From Bradyrhizobium frederickii (GTDB lineage: Bacteria; Pseudomonadota; Alphaproteobacteria; Rhizobiales; Xanthobacteraceae), in NCBI RefSeq assembly GCF_004570865.1, contig NZ_SPQS01000033.1, forward strand, positions 1-57,585: a stretch of DNA of 57,585 nucleotides, given 5' to 3'. Numbering within the stretch: the first letter of the stretch is position 1; every line of letters starts with the position of its first letter. The notes under the pieces were generated by a model. That model searched no databases and had not been told where the DNA came from. It was given only the letters and a program-made list of their open reading frames with translations. Made by a program: the position numbers and the translations under genes. Shown piece after piece: positions 35,842 through 43,798 of this stretch.

Positions 35842-36858
35842 ATGTCGGCGACAATGCGGGCTATGCAAGCGCACCAGTTCGCGATCTCGGGCCTCAAGTT
35901 GACCGAGGTCCCTATACCAACGCCAGGAAAGGGAGAGGTGTTGCTCAGGGTGGAGGCGGCGACGCTGAACTATCGCGACCTGGCCGTACTGGGCGGTGAC
36001 TATATCAAGGGTCTTCCTTTGCCCTATGTGCCCGCCTCCGACGCGTGCGGCACTGTGGCGGAGATCGGACCGGGCGTCACCCGGTTCAAGAAGGGAGATC
36101 GAATCGTCCCCATCTACACCCAGGGCTGGCACGACGGCAAACCTACTCCGGAGCAACGCGCGAAGCGCACCCTCGGTGCGCCGCTGGCCGGCGTTCTTCA
36201 GGATTACATCCTCATCCCGGAAGAGGACGCGGTCACGCCTCCGTCGCACCTGACCGACGTGGAAGCCGCCACGCTGCCCATCGCTGGTCTTACAGCGTGG
36301 TCGGCTTTGAACGAAGCAAACGTCAAATCCGGAGACGACGTTCTGCTCCAGGGAACCGGCGGTGTTTCGCTCTTCGCACTTCAGTTCGCCAAGCTGTCGG
36401 GGGCCCGAGTTACCATTCTGTCGTCATCCGACGAAAAGCTGGCGCGGGCGAAAGCGCTTGGGGCCGACTTTGGCGTCAACTATCGCACCACTCCGGAATG
36501 GGATGTCGAAGTAAAGCGGCTCACCGACGGCCGTGGCGCGGATATCGTGGTCGAGACCATTGGATCATCGTTGGGCAGGTCGTTGAGCGCGGTTGCTTTT
36601 GGGGGAACGATCAGTGTCGTCGGGTTTGTCGCCGGCTATTCGACGGAATTGAACATCCGACAGTTGATCGGCCCAATGGTGAACGTCAAAGGGATCGCCG
36701 TTGGTTCGAGGCGTGGTTTCGTTGACATGAATCGCGCGATCGAGGTGGCTGGAATCAAGCCGGTCGTCGACAAGACTTTCGATCTGTCCGAGGCTGCAGA
36801 CGCCTTCAACTACATGAAAAGTGGCGCACACTTCGGAAAGATCGCCATTACGATGTAA
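35842..36858 (+). CDS. Zinc-type alcohol dehydrogenase / quinone oxidoreductase family (MDR) protein
   Basis: ATG 35842 (MSATMRAMQAHQFAISGLKL) follows GAGGAG. The MDR fold is clear: an N-terminal GroES-like domain (TLNYRDLAVLGGDYIKGLPL, ASDACGTVAEIGPGVTRFKK) and a Rossmann domain (DVLLQGTGGVSLFALQFAKL). The residues that bind catalytic zinc in true alcohol dehydrogenases are not conserved (YRDLA replaces the usual CHTD-type start), so it may be zinc-free. It is 338 residues long, co-directional with the aldehyde dehydrogenase and ended by a strong terminator. Confidence 0.88.
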   Translation: MSATMRAMQAHQFAISGLKLTEVPIPTPGKGEVLLRVEAATLNYRDLAVLGGDYIKGLPLPYVPASDACGTVAEIGPGVTRFKKGDRIVPIYTQGWHDGKPTPEQRAKRTLGAPLAGVLQDYILIPEEDAVTPPSHLTDVEAATLPIAGLTAWSALNEANVKSGDDVLLQGTGGVSLFALQFAKLSGARVTILSSSDEKLARAKALGADFGVNYRTTPEWDVEVKRLTDGRGADIVVETIGSSLGRSLSAVAFGGTISVVGFVAGYSTELNIRQLIGPMVNVKGIAVGSRRGFVDMNRAIEVAGIKPVVDKTFDLSEAADAFNYMKSGAHFGKIAITM

Positions 36859-36921
36859 TTTGCCATAGCATCGGACGTTACGAACTTTCGCGACGCCATC
36901 TGTCTAGTACGGAAACATAGT

Positions 36922-36962
36922 GACGGGCACGACGGCGTCAGTTGTCGTGCCCGTCTTCCTTT
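36922..36962 (+). terminator. Rho-independent-type terminator after the alcohol dehydrogenase
   Basis: A perfect 12-bp stem GACGGGCACGAC/GTCGTGCCCGTC with a 10-base loop is followed by TTCCTTTCCC. It lies 64 bp after the stop at 36858 and just before the pyruvate carboxylase start, so the carboxylase probably has its own promoter or is reached by read-through. Confidence 0.75.
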
Positions 36963-36991
36963 CCCGTCCAACACCTTGAGCAAGAGGATAC

Positions 36992-39900
36992 TTGAACGTG
37001 CGCAAGTTCAACAAGATCCTGGTCGCAAACCGAAGCGAAATCGCAATTCGCGTCATGCGCGCAGCGACCGAGTTGAGCAAGACGACGGTTGCGATTTATG
37101 CCGAAGAAGACAAGCTTTCATTGCATCGGTTCAAGGCCGACGAGGCTTATCTGATCGGTCGGGGGATGTCGCCCGTGGGCGCCTATCTCTCGATCCCCGA
37201 GATCATCCGCGTTGCGCGATCGTCGGGTGCGGACGCAATCCACCCCGGCTATGGACTTCTCTCTGAGAGTCCCGAACTTGTGGAAGCGTGCGAGGCTGCC
37301 GGCATCGCCTTCATCGGGCCAACGGCCGCAACGATGCGTCTTCTCGGCGACAAGGCCTCCGCTCGTCGCGTTGCGATCGAAGCCGGCGTACCCGTCGTGC
37401 CAGCAACTGGTGTCTTAGGCGACGATTTCGACGCTATCCGCAAGGAGGCATCCGACATCGGATATCCGCTGATGCTGAAGGCGTCCTGGGGCGGCGGTGG
37501 TCGGGGAATGCGTACAGTCTATAGCCCGGAAGAACTTCAGTCCAAAGTTCTCGAAGGCCGCCGCGAAGCCGAAGCCGCCTTCGGAAACGGCGAAGGATAT
37601 CTGGAAAAGCTGATCGAGCGGGCGCGCCATGTCGAGGTCCAGATCCTCGGCGACAGCTACGGCAACATCTTTCATCTCTTCGAGCGCGACTGCAGCGTTC
37701 AGCGCCGGAACCAAAAAGTGGTCGAGCGCGCCCCTGCACCTTATCTCTCGGCGGAACAACGTTCCGAAGTATGCGAGCTTGCGAGGCGCATATGCCTGCA
37801 CGTCGGTTATCGATGTGCCGGAACGGTCGAATTTTTGATGGACGTGGACTCCGGGAGATTTTATTTCATCGAAGTCAATCCGCGCATCCAAGTCGAACAC
37901 ACGATAACGGAGCAAGTCACCGGTATCGACATCGTGCAGGCGCAGATGTTGCTGACGGAAGGCGCTACGCTTGCCGAAGCAACAGGTGTCGCCAGACAGG
38001 AGGACATTCGGCTCACTGGGCATGCCTTGCAGTGCCGTGTAACCACGGAGGATCCACAGAACAACTTTATCCCCGATTACGGTCGTATCGCGGCCTACCG
38101 CTCGGCTACGGGAATGGGCATCCGCTTGGACAGCGGCACCGCCTATTCCGGCGCCGTCATCACACGACATTTCGACTCGTTGCTGGTCAAGGTGATAGCC
38201 TGGGCTCCGACAGAAGACCTTGCGACCAACCGGATGGTTCGCGCGCTCCGCGAGTTTCGTATCAGGGGTGTCAGCACCAACATCGAATTTCTCGTGAACC
38301 TTCTCAACGACGCGCAATTCCGGAGCAACGGGTATACGACTCAGTTCATTGACACCACGCCGGGGTTGCTGAGGTTCACAAAACGGCGCGACAGAGCGAC
38401 CAAGCTCCTGACTTATATCGCGGACGTCACGGTCAACGGACATCCCGAGACCAAGACGCGCCCAAAGCCGACGACCGGGATATCCGAGCCCAGGCTGCCC
38501 CCGCCACGAGGCGTTATCGCTCCCGGCACCCGCGACATTCTCGAAAAGGACGGACCGCAGGCCCTGGCGGACTGGCTATCCGCTCAGGAGCGGGTGCTGA
38601 TCACCGACACGACGATGCGCGACGGGCATCAATCGCTGCTTGCCACGCGAATGCGTTCGATCGACATGCTCCGGATCGCGCCCGCCTATGCCGCAAACCT
38701 CCCTCAACTCTTCAGCATCGAATGCTGGGGCGGCGCGACCTTCGATGTGGCCTATCGCTTCCTTCAGGAATGTCCATGGCAACGGTTGCGCGACCTTCGG
38801 GCCGCGATCCCGAATATCCTCACCCAAATGCTCCTGCGTTCCGCCAACGGGGTCGGGTACACCAACTATCCCGACAATGTGGTTCGCAGCTTTGTCTTGC
38901 GGGCCGCAAAGTCCGGAGTCGACGTCTTTCGCGTGTTTGACTCGCTCAACTGGGTTGAGAACATGCGTGTCGCCATGGATGCCGTCATCGAGGCAAACAA
39001 GGTATGCGAAGGCACCATTTGCTATACGGGGGATTTGTTGGATCCCAAGCGCCCAAAATACGACCTTAAATACTATGTCGATCGGGCAAAAGAGCTAAAG
39101 GTGGCAGGTGCCCACATCCTCGGTTTGAAGGATATGGCGGGCCTGCTGAAACCTCAACAGGCTCGAATCCTCATCAAGGCGCTGAAGGAGGACGTGGGAC
39201 TTCCGATTCACTTCCACACGCACGACACCTCGGGAATGTCGGCGGCGACCGTCCTCGCCGCTTGCGAAGCCGGTGTCGACGCGGTCGATGCCGCCATGGA
39301 TGCCTTTTCGGGCGGCACCTCGCAGCCTTGCCTTGGATCAATCGTCCAAGCGCTTCGACACACCGACCGTGACGCGGAACTAGACAGTGAGGCCATCCGC
39401 GAAATCTCAAACTATTGGGAACAGGTCAGGGCTCAGTATGCCGCCTTCGAATCTGGTCTAACCGCACCTGCTTCGGAGGTCTTCCTTCACGAAATGCCCG
39501 GTGGGCAGTTCAGCAACCTGCAGGCCCAGGCTCGCTCGCTCGGCCTGGCCGAGCGCTGGCCCGACATCGCGAAAGCCTACGCGGACGCCAACTTGATCTT
39601 CGGCGATATCGTGAAGGTCACGCCGTCCTCAAAGGTCGTCGGCGACATGGCCCTGGTCATGGTCGCCCAGGGCCTGAGCCGCGGGCAAGTCGAGGACCCC
39701 TCCGTCGAGGTCGCCTTCCCCGATTCGGTGGTGGATATGATGAAGGGAAATATCGGCCAACCGCATGGGGGCTGGCCCGAGGGAATGCAACGAAAGGTGC
39801 TGAAAGGCGGCCCCTTGTTGACGACACGGCCCGGCCTTGGCTTGGCGCCCGTCGATTTGGAAGCAGCCCGCAAGACACTAGCAGCGACGCTGGACGGCTT

Positions 39901-40438
39901 CGCTCCGGATGACGAGGATCTACACGGATACCTCATGTATCCGAAAGTGTTCATCGACTATATCGAACGCCATCAGATCTACGGCCCGGTGCGCACGCTT
40001 CCGACTCGTACGTTCTTCTACGGGATGCAGCTCGGAGAAGAGATCTCGGTTGGGATCGATCCTGGCAAGACGCTCGAAATTCGTCTTCAGGCCATCGGCG
40101 AAAATTCCGAGGAAGGCGAGGTCAAAGTCTTTTTCGAGCTGAACGGTCAACCTCGCATAGTCCGCGTTCCAAATCGTGAACTCAAGAGCAAGATAGCGGT
40201 CCGCGCGAAGGCCACGGACAGAGATCCGAGCCAGGTCGGCGCCCCAATGCCGGGCGCCATCTCCTCCATCGCAGTCTCCGTGGGCCAAGCCGTCGAGGCC
40301 GGAGATCTCCTGCTGAGCATCGAGGCGATGAAGATGGAGACTGGGTTGCACGCGGACAGGGCGTCAAGAGTGAAGGCCATCCATGTCGGTCCGGGCAGCC
40401 AGGTCGAGACTAAGGATCTGCTCATCGAATTGGAGTGA
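36992..40438 (+). CDS. pyc: Pyruvate carboxylase
   Basis: A biotin enzyme making oxaloacetate from pyruvate, bicarbonate and ATP. All domains are present in 1148 residues: biotin carboxylase (about 1-450; KILVANRSEIAIRVMRAATE, LMLKASWGGGGRGMRTVYSP, FIEVNPRIQVEHTITEQVTG), carboxyltransferase (from about 530; TDTTMRDGHQSLLATRMRSI, FSIECWGGATFDVAYRF, LKDMAGLLKPQQARILIKAL, HFHTHDTSGMSAATVLAACE) and biotin carrier (GAPMPGAISSIAVSVGQAVE with biotinyl Lys in EAMKMETG). The TTG at 36992 gives the longest reading; GTG 36998 (VRKFNKIL) is equally likely. An extra copy inside a catabolic island would supply oxaloacetate when the substrate feeds in as pyruvate and acetyl-CoA. Confidence 0.97.
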   Translation: MNVRKFNKILVANRSEIAIRVMRAATELSKTTVAIYAEEDKLSLHRFKADEAYLIGRGMSPVGAYLSIPEIIRVARSSGADAIHPGYGLLSESPELVEACEAAGIAFIGPTAATMRLLGDKASARRVAIEAGVPVVPATGVLGDDFDAIRKEASDIGYPLMLKASWGGGGRGMRTVYSPEELQSKVLEGRREAEAAFGNGEGYLEKLIERARHVEVQILGDSYGNIFHLFERDCSVQRRNQKVVERAPAPYLSAEQRSEVCELARRICLHVGYRCAGTVEFLMDVDSGRFYFIEVNPRIQVEHTITEQVTGIDIVQAQMLLTEGATLAEATGVARQEDIRLTGHALQCRVTTEDPQNNFIPDYGRIAAYRSATGMGIRLDSGTAYSGAVITRHFDSLLVKVIAWAPTEDLATNRMVRALREFRIRGVSTNIEFLVNLLNDAQFRSNGYTTQFIDTTPGLLRFTKRRDRATKLLTYIADVTVNGHPETKTRPKPTTGISEPRLPPPRGVIAPGTRDILEKDGPQALADWLSAQERVLITDTTMRDGHQSLLATRMRSIDMLRIAPAYAANLPQLFSIECWGGATFDVAYRFLQECPWQRLRDLRAAIPNILTQMLLRSANGVGYTNYPDNVVRSFVLRAAKSGVDVFRVFDSLNWVENMRVAMDAVIEANKVCEGTICYTGDLLDPKRPKYDLKYYVDRAKELKVAGAHILGLKDMAGLLKPQQARILIKALKEDVGLPIHFHTHDTSGMSAATVLAACEAGVDAVDAAMDAFSGGTSQPCLGSIVQALRHTDRDAELDSEAIREISNYWEQVRAQYAAFESGLTAPASEVFLHEMPGGQFSNLQAQARSLGLAERWPDIAKAYADANLIFGDIVKVTPSSKVVGDMALVMVAQGLSRGQVEDPSVEVAFPDSVVDMMKGNIGQPHGGWPEGMQRKVLKGGPLLTTRPGLGLAPVDLEAARKTLAATLDGFAPDDEDLHGYLMYPKVFIDYIERHQIYGPVRTLPTRTFFYGMQLGEEISVGIDPGKTLEIRLQAIGENSEEGEVKVFFELNGQPRIVRVPNRELKSKIAVRAKATDRDPSQVGAPMPGAISSIAVSVGQAVEAGDLLLSIEAMKMETGLHADRASRVKAIHVGPGSQVETKDLLIELE

Positions 40439-41110
40439 TATCGATGGGCTGATCCAGCTTCCGCACGATCCCAGCCCATCGGACAGCAGGCCGACAAGTT
40501 CTAGCCAGGAGAGAGAGCGTGATTTGCTGAGAACGTATCATCGTCGATGTGATCGAGGATCTCGTCGATTTCGTCAGTTGCCTTCACGACGGCGCTCTCA
40601 GTTGAGATCAAATGCTCTATCTTGGATCGACACTCCTGGGTCCCATAACCTCCCCGAAGGGGCTGCGCACGCGGCATATCCGCTCCCCAGTTACACACGG
40701 ACCATTTCTCTGAGTGAAGTCGCCGGCCGCTTCAGTCTGAAGCGAAGGGGCGCTGAAGTAGCGCAAGCAAGTAAAATAGCCCGCTCAAGAAAATAGCCGG
40801 GCACAAGCAACTCGCCATAGGCTTCGACCGCGCCAGTGGAATTGCGAGAGTCGCCGGGCGATTGCCGCGCCTAGCTAACACCGAAGCTTGCTTTCGCAGC
40901 GTTCGTTGGTTGCGGGGAGGCGCAACCACCGATACCGACATTCGGTTCAAGTCGCGATCTGACGGAGGGATGCCCTGCGTCCCGAACGCAGTGAACATCT
41001 TCTAAATCATTGACTTTCTTAATACGCGTTCTGTTCACGATCGTTTCGTGCAATTCGTTGCGAATTCATTGCGGCATTCCTCCACGAGAATGAGAGCTGA
41101 CCAAGAAATG
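40439..41110. other. Gene-poor region downstream of pyruvate carboxylase
   Basis: I find no supported gene. The minus-strand frame 40501-40698 has a plausible hydrophilic C-terminus (STESAVVKATDEIDEILDHI) but no homologue I know. The stretch is more AT-rich than the catabolic genes and marks the start of the decayed zone. Confidence 0.4.
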
Positions 41111-41940
41111 AGATCAAAGCCGTCGCTAACAGTGCGCTGATCGGGGGCGCCACGACCGCGTTGGGCGTCGGCGCCGCCGATCGCTACCTGACGGCGATGA
41201 CGTCGGACGGAGGCGGAATGCGGCTCAATGGCACGAAGTATTACGAACTGGCACGCTATACGCCGATAACTTGATCGTAGCGGCTGACCAGAGCGGCAAG
41301 CGGATCGCCGTACTCGTCGACACCAATCAGCCCGGCGTCAGCATCCACGACGATTGGGATGGCTTCTGCCACCGCGAGCGGTACAACTGATTTCAAGAAT
41401 GTAGGCGATCCCCGAGGACCGAATTCTTGGTTCCGGATTTAGGACGGAGAGCCGGTTTTTTGGAACGGCATATGTTCAACTGGTCCTGCTTGCGACCCTC
41501 GCTGGAATTGTGCGGCGCGTCGCTAGCGACACGACGGAGTGGATTAAGGCGCGAACCCGCACGTTCACGCACGCCGGTTGCCGACCTGCCGCGGAACGAT
41601 CCCTGGTGCAACGGGTCATCGGCAAGCTTTTCAGCGCTGCTTTTGGCGCGCGTGCAGCAGTCCTCGCCGGCGTCGACGAGCTCGCGAGAACACTAGACAG
41701 CCGCTAACAGGACTCGCAACAGCTTGATGCGTCTGAACTCGCCGCAGCACAGACGCAGTTGTCATCTCTCGCCGCGACGACCGAGCTTTTCGAGGTCGGC
41801 GGAGCTTCTCTGATCTCCGAGAACTCGCGATCAACCGACATTGGCGGAACGCGCGCACCATCGCCTCCCACACCCCGGTGAACTTCAAGCTCCGCGCGAT
41901 CGGCGGATACGAATTGAATGACGAGCCCTGCTATACGCGT
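41111..41940 (+). pseudogene. DszC/SfnB-type flavin monooxygenase (acyl-CoA dehydrogenase fold), decayed
   Basis: Fragments in several frames line up in order with a DszC/SfnB-like monooxygenase: ADRYLTAMTSDGGGMRLNGT (41180), LYADNLIVAADQSGKRIAVL then VDTNQPGVSIHDDWDGF (41255-41365), ATASGTTDFKNV (41370), YVQLVLLATLAGIVRRVASD and TEWIKARTRTFTHA (41470-41575), VIGKLFSAAFGARAAVLAG and, near the end, WRNARTIASHTPVNFKLRAI. At least three frameshifts, an internal stop (41706) and a missing N-terminus show it is dead. Members act on sulfur- or sulfone-containing or other small organic substrates with a flavin reductase; none is nearby. Confidence 0.7.
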
Positions 41941-42300
41941 GGAGCGCAGGTATCCGGGCGACACGGCAATACAGCAGCTAACCACTGGCTTTTCGGCAGC
42001 TTCATGCTTTGCCAGGCGAGGTCGCTCGGACCCCGGTGGATGCTATTGCCGCGGACGTCGACCTCACCATCTGCGACGGGAGCAAAGGACGCGGTGAGCG
42101 GCCGTGCTCACCGTATCTCGGCGAGAGTGCCGGCGCTCCTGCTGTAGGAAGGCGAGATGCTCGCCTGGCCGATCTGCCTGTTCTGGTCCGCGGTGAGACT
42201 TAGCCTCGCACTTGTTCTAATTGGCATTGCAAGAATGCCAGCCACCCGATAGACGATCCCCTTCAACCTCGCTGGCTGCTTTTCGGTGGCCGCCAGGACT
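41941..42300. other. Gene-free stretch before tRNA-Ile2
   Basis: Nothing is supported except a possible 31-residue hydrophobic peptide at 42158-42253 (MLAWPICLFWSAVRLSLALV), which has no good ribosome site and is probably chance. Confidence 0.35.
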
Positions 42301-42376
42301 GGGCCTGTAGCTCAATGGTTAGAGCCGGCCGCTCATAACGGTCTGGTTGCAGGTTCGAGTCCTGCCGGGCCCACCA
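42301..42376 (+). tRNA. tRNA-Ile2 (CAU anticodon, presumably lysidine-modified)
   Basis: The cloverleaf is complete: acceptor GGGCCTG/CGGGCCC, D stem GCTC/GAGC, anticodon stem GGCCG/CGGTC with loop CTCATAA, T stem GCAGG/CCTGC, and encoded CCA. The CAT anticodon could mean Met, but the body (GTAGCTCAATGGTTAGAGC, then TGGTTGCAGG) resembles bacterial tRNA-Ile2 such as E. coli ileX, so TilS modification to read AUA is expected. It is not the initiator type. It lies alone in decayed DNA. Confidence 0.88.
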
Positions 42377-43206
42377 GACAACTCAATAATAATAATAATA
42401 ACTTATCAGGCACCATTTTGCCGAATCGGAACCACCGCACCAGATACGTGCTCTTTTCGTTCACCGGCCAGGCCGCACTTGGCGATTTTGTCGACCGCAT
42501 CGGAAAATAGTTGGGATGGCCAGCCATCGCGATCCGCTTGATCCAGAGCAATCGTTTCCACGCTCCGTTGGTGTGTCACGGCTAATGAAAAGCGTTGGTT
42601 TCTTGCGCTTTACGTGCGTCCCGGACTGCTGGTTCCCTCAAGCCGACCGAGACCGCAATAGCTATGCATTCGAAAGGTTGGTCCGGTCCAGGACGAGCAA
42701 ACCCACCCCCGCAATAAGCGCAGACGCGTGGTTCGACCGCCGGGAGGCGGGACGTTACTGAATTGCTGGAGCGCACGCTTCCGCTTCTAACAACGAGGTA
42801 CTGAGGCTGCTGACGTTTACGGACGGTGAGATGATGGACGAATCCCGTCTTTGAAATCAGCGACCAAGCCTGTAGACGGGATATCAAGGCCACGTACGTA
42901 AGCGATCTCCAGCCGCTGGGCTGCCAGCGGCACCAATGCTCAAGCTGGTGCTGATGCCCGACATCATGATCTTGGGCAAGTCGATGAGCAGCTGGATGCT
43001 GATCATCATCATGGTGCCGGCGATGATCGGCGGCGCCGGGTATGTCGGACCCGTTTTTGCCGACCCTGCCCGCTAGGCTCGCGCAACGCCATCCTTCTTG
43101 GCGAAAAGAGGCGCCGCGCTGTCCACCACCTCTTTCGGAAGCATCCCTAATTGTCGCGTCAAACGGGAGATAGTTCACCACCAGAACGCCACGGCTTCTG
43201 CCTGTG
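42377..43206. other. Gene-poor stretch after tRNA-Ile2
   Basis: It begins with a short AAT repeat and contains no supported gene. Minus-strand frame 42582-43181 and several shorter frames have no recognisable domain. A hydrophobic stretch around 42960-43077 (MPDIMILGKSMSSWMLIIIM) may be a remnant of a small membrane protein. Confidence 0.35.
42385..42401. repeat. AAT trinucleotide microsatellite
   Basis: Five full AAT units plus AA begin 8 bp after the tRNA-Ile2 CCA end. Such AT-rich simple repeats are unusual in this GC-rich DNA and may mark an old recombination joint at the tRNA. Confidence 0.8.
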
Positions 43207-43638
43207 CTACTGTCGTTGGCGTTTGATCGCCTCTCTGTCCGCCCGACGGGACAGCCATAGCTTATGGACGGTCCAAACCCCCGGATCCGGAGCTACGATG
43301 CGTACCGGTTCGCCCTTTTCGTCGATCGCGACCGCCTCGAACGCGGGAGCATTCTGCAGCCAATCGAGTCCTTCGATTTGCACAGCGGTCAACTTTTCCG
43401 GGTCCAAGCCGATCTTATCTAAAGCCTTCCGCCAAGGCGGGCTCTGCATGGGCCTAATCAAATCGGCGAGATAGCCGTCTCGGTTTACAGCGCGAAACGT
43501 CTGCTTGGCGCGTTCGAAGCTAGTGCCCACTCGCTTGAGTATCTTCGTGAGCGATGACTCAGAGACGGCGTCGTCTGCGACGAACGTAAGCCCGCCGCGC
43601 GCGTCGAACAGCAGATCGATGTCTTCCGTCGTGGCCAA
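43207..43638 (-). pseudogene. GSU2403-type nucleotidyltransferase-fold protein, truncated C-terminal part
   Basis: The frame reads ATTEDIDLLFDARGGLTFVA, LKRVGTSFERAKQTFRAVNR, DLIRPMQSPPWRKALDKIGL and PGVWTVHKLWLSRRADREAI, the pattern of a family of nucleotidyltransferase-fold proteins; TEDIDLLFD carries the Asp pair. Upstream the frame continues (VRLDPGL) into a stop near 43660, so the N-terminal part is lost. It might encode an antitoxin-like or defence-related domain in the intact form; that is speculation. Confidence 0.55.
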
Positions 43639-43798
43639 GCCCGGATCGAGTCTGACGCCCTAAGGCCTTCGGAGCGAGGCGTTCGCCCCAACTACATCAC
43701 AACGGCGGAAATGGAGGGGATTCTTCCAATCGAAGTAATTCTTGCTGCAATGTCGAATAAATGTTTGATTCGCTCCGGTGTAACGTTCGGGAGCGAGA

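Noticed and set aside
42301..42376. Calling the CAT-anticodon tRNA an initiator or elongator tRNA-Met
   Set aside because: It lacks the initiator features (three G-C pairs in the anticodon stem and an unpaired first acceptor base) and its body resembles tRNA-Ile2; elongator Met cannot be fully excluded.
42385..42401. AAT repeat considered as part of a CRISPR or iteron array
   Set aside because: Only a 17-bp microsatellite; no spaced repeats of CRISPR or iteron size are present anywhere in the window.
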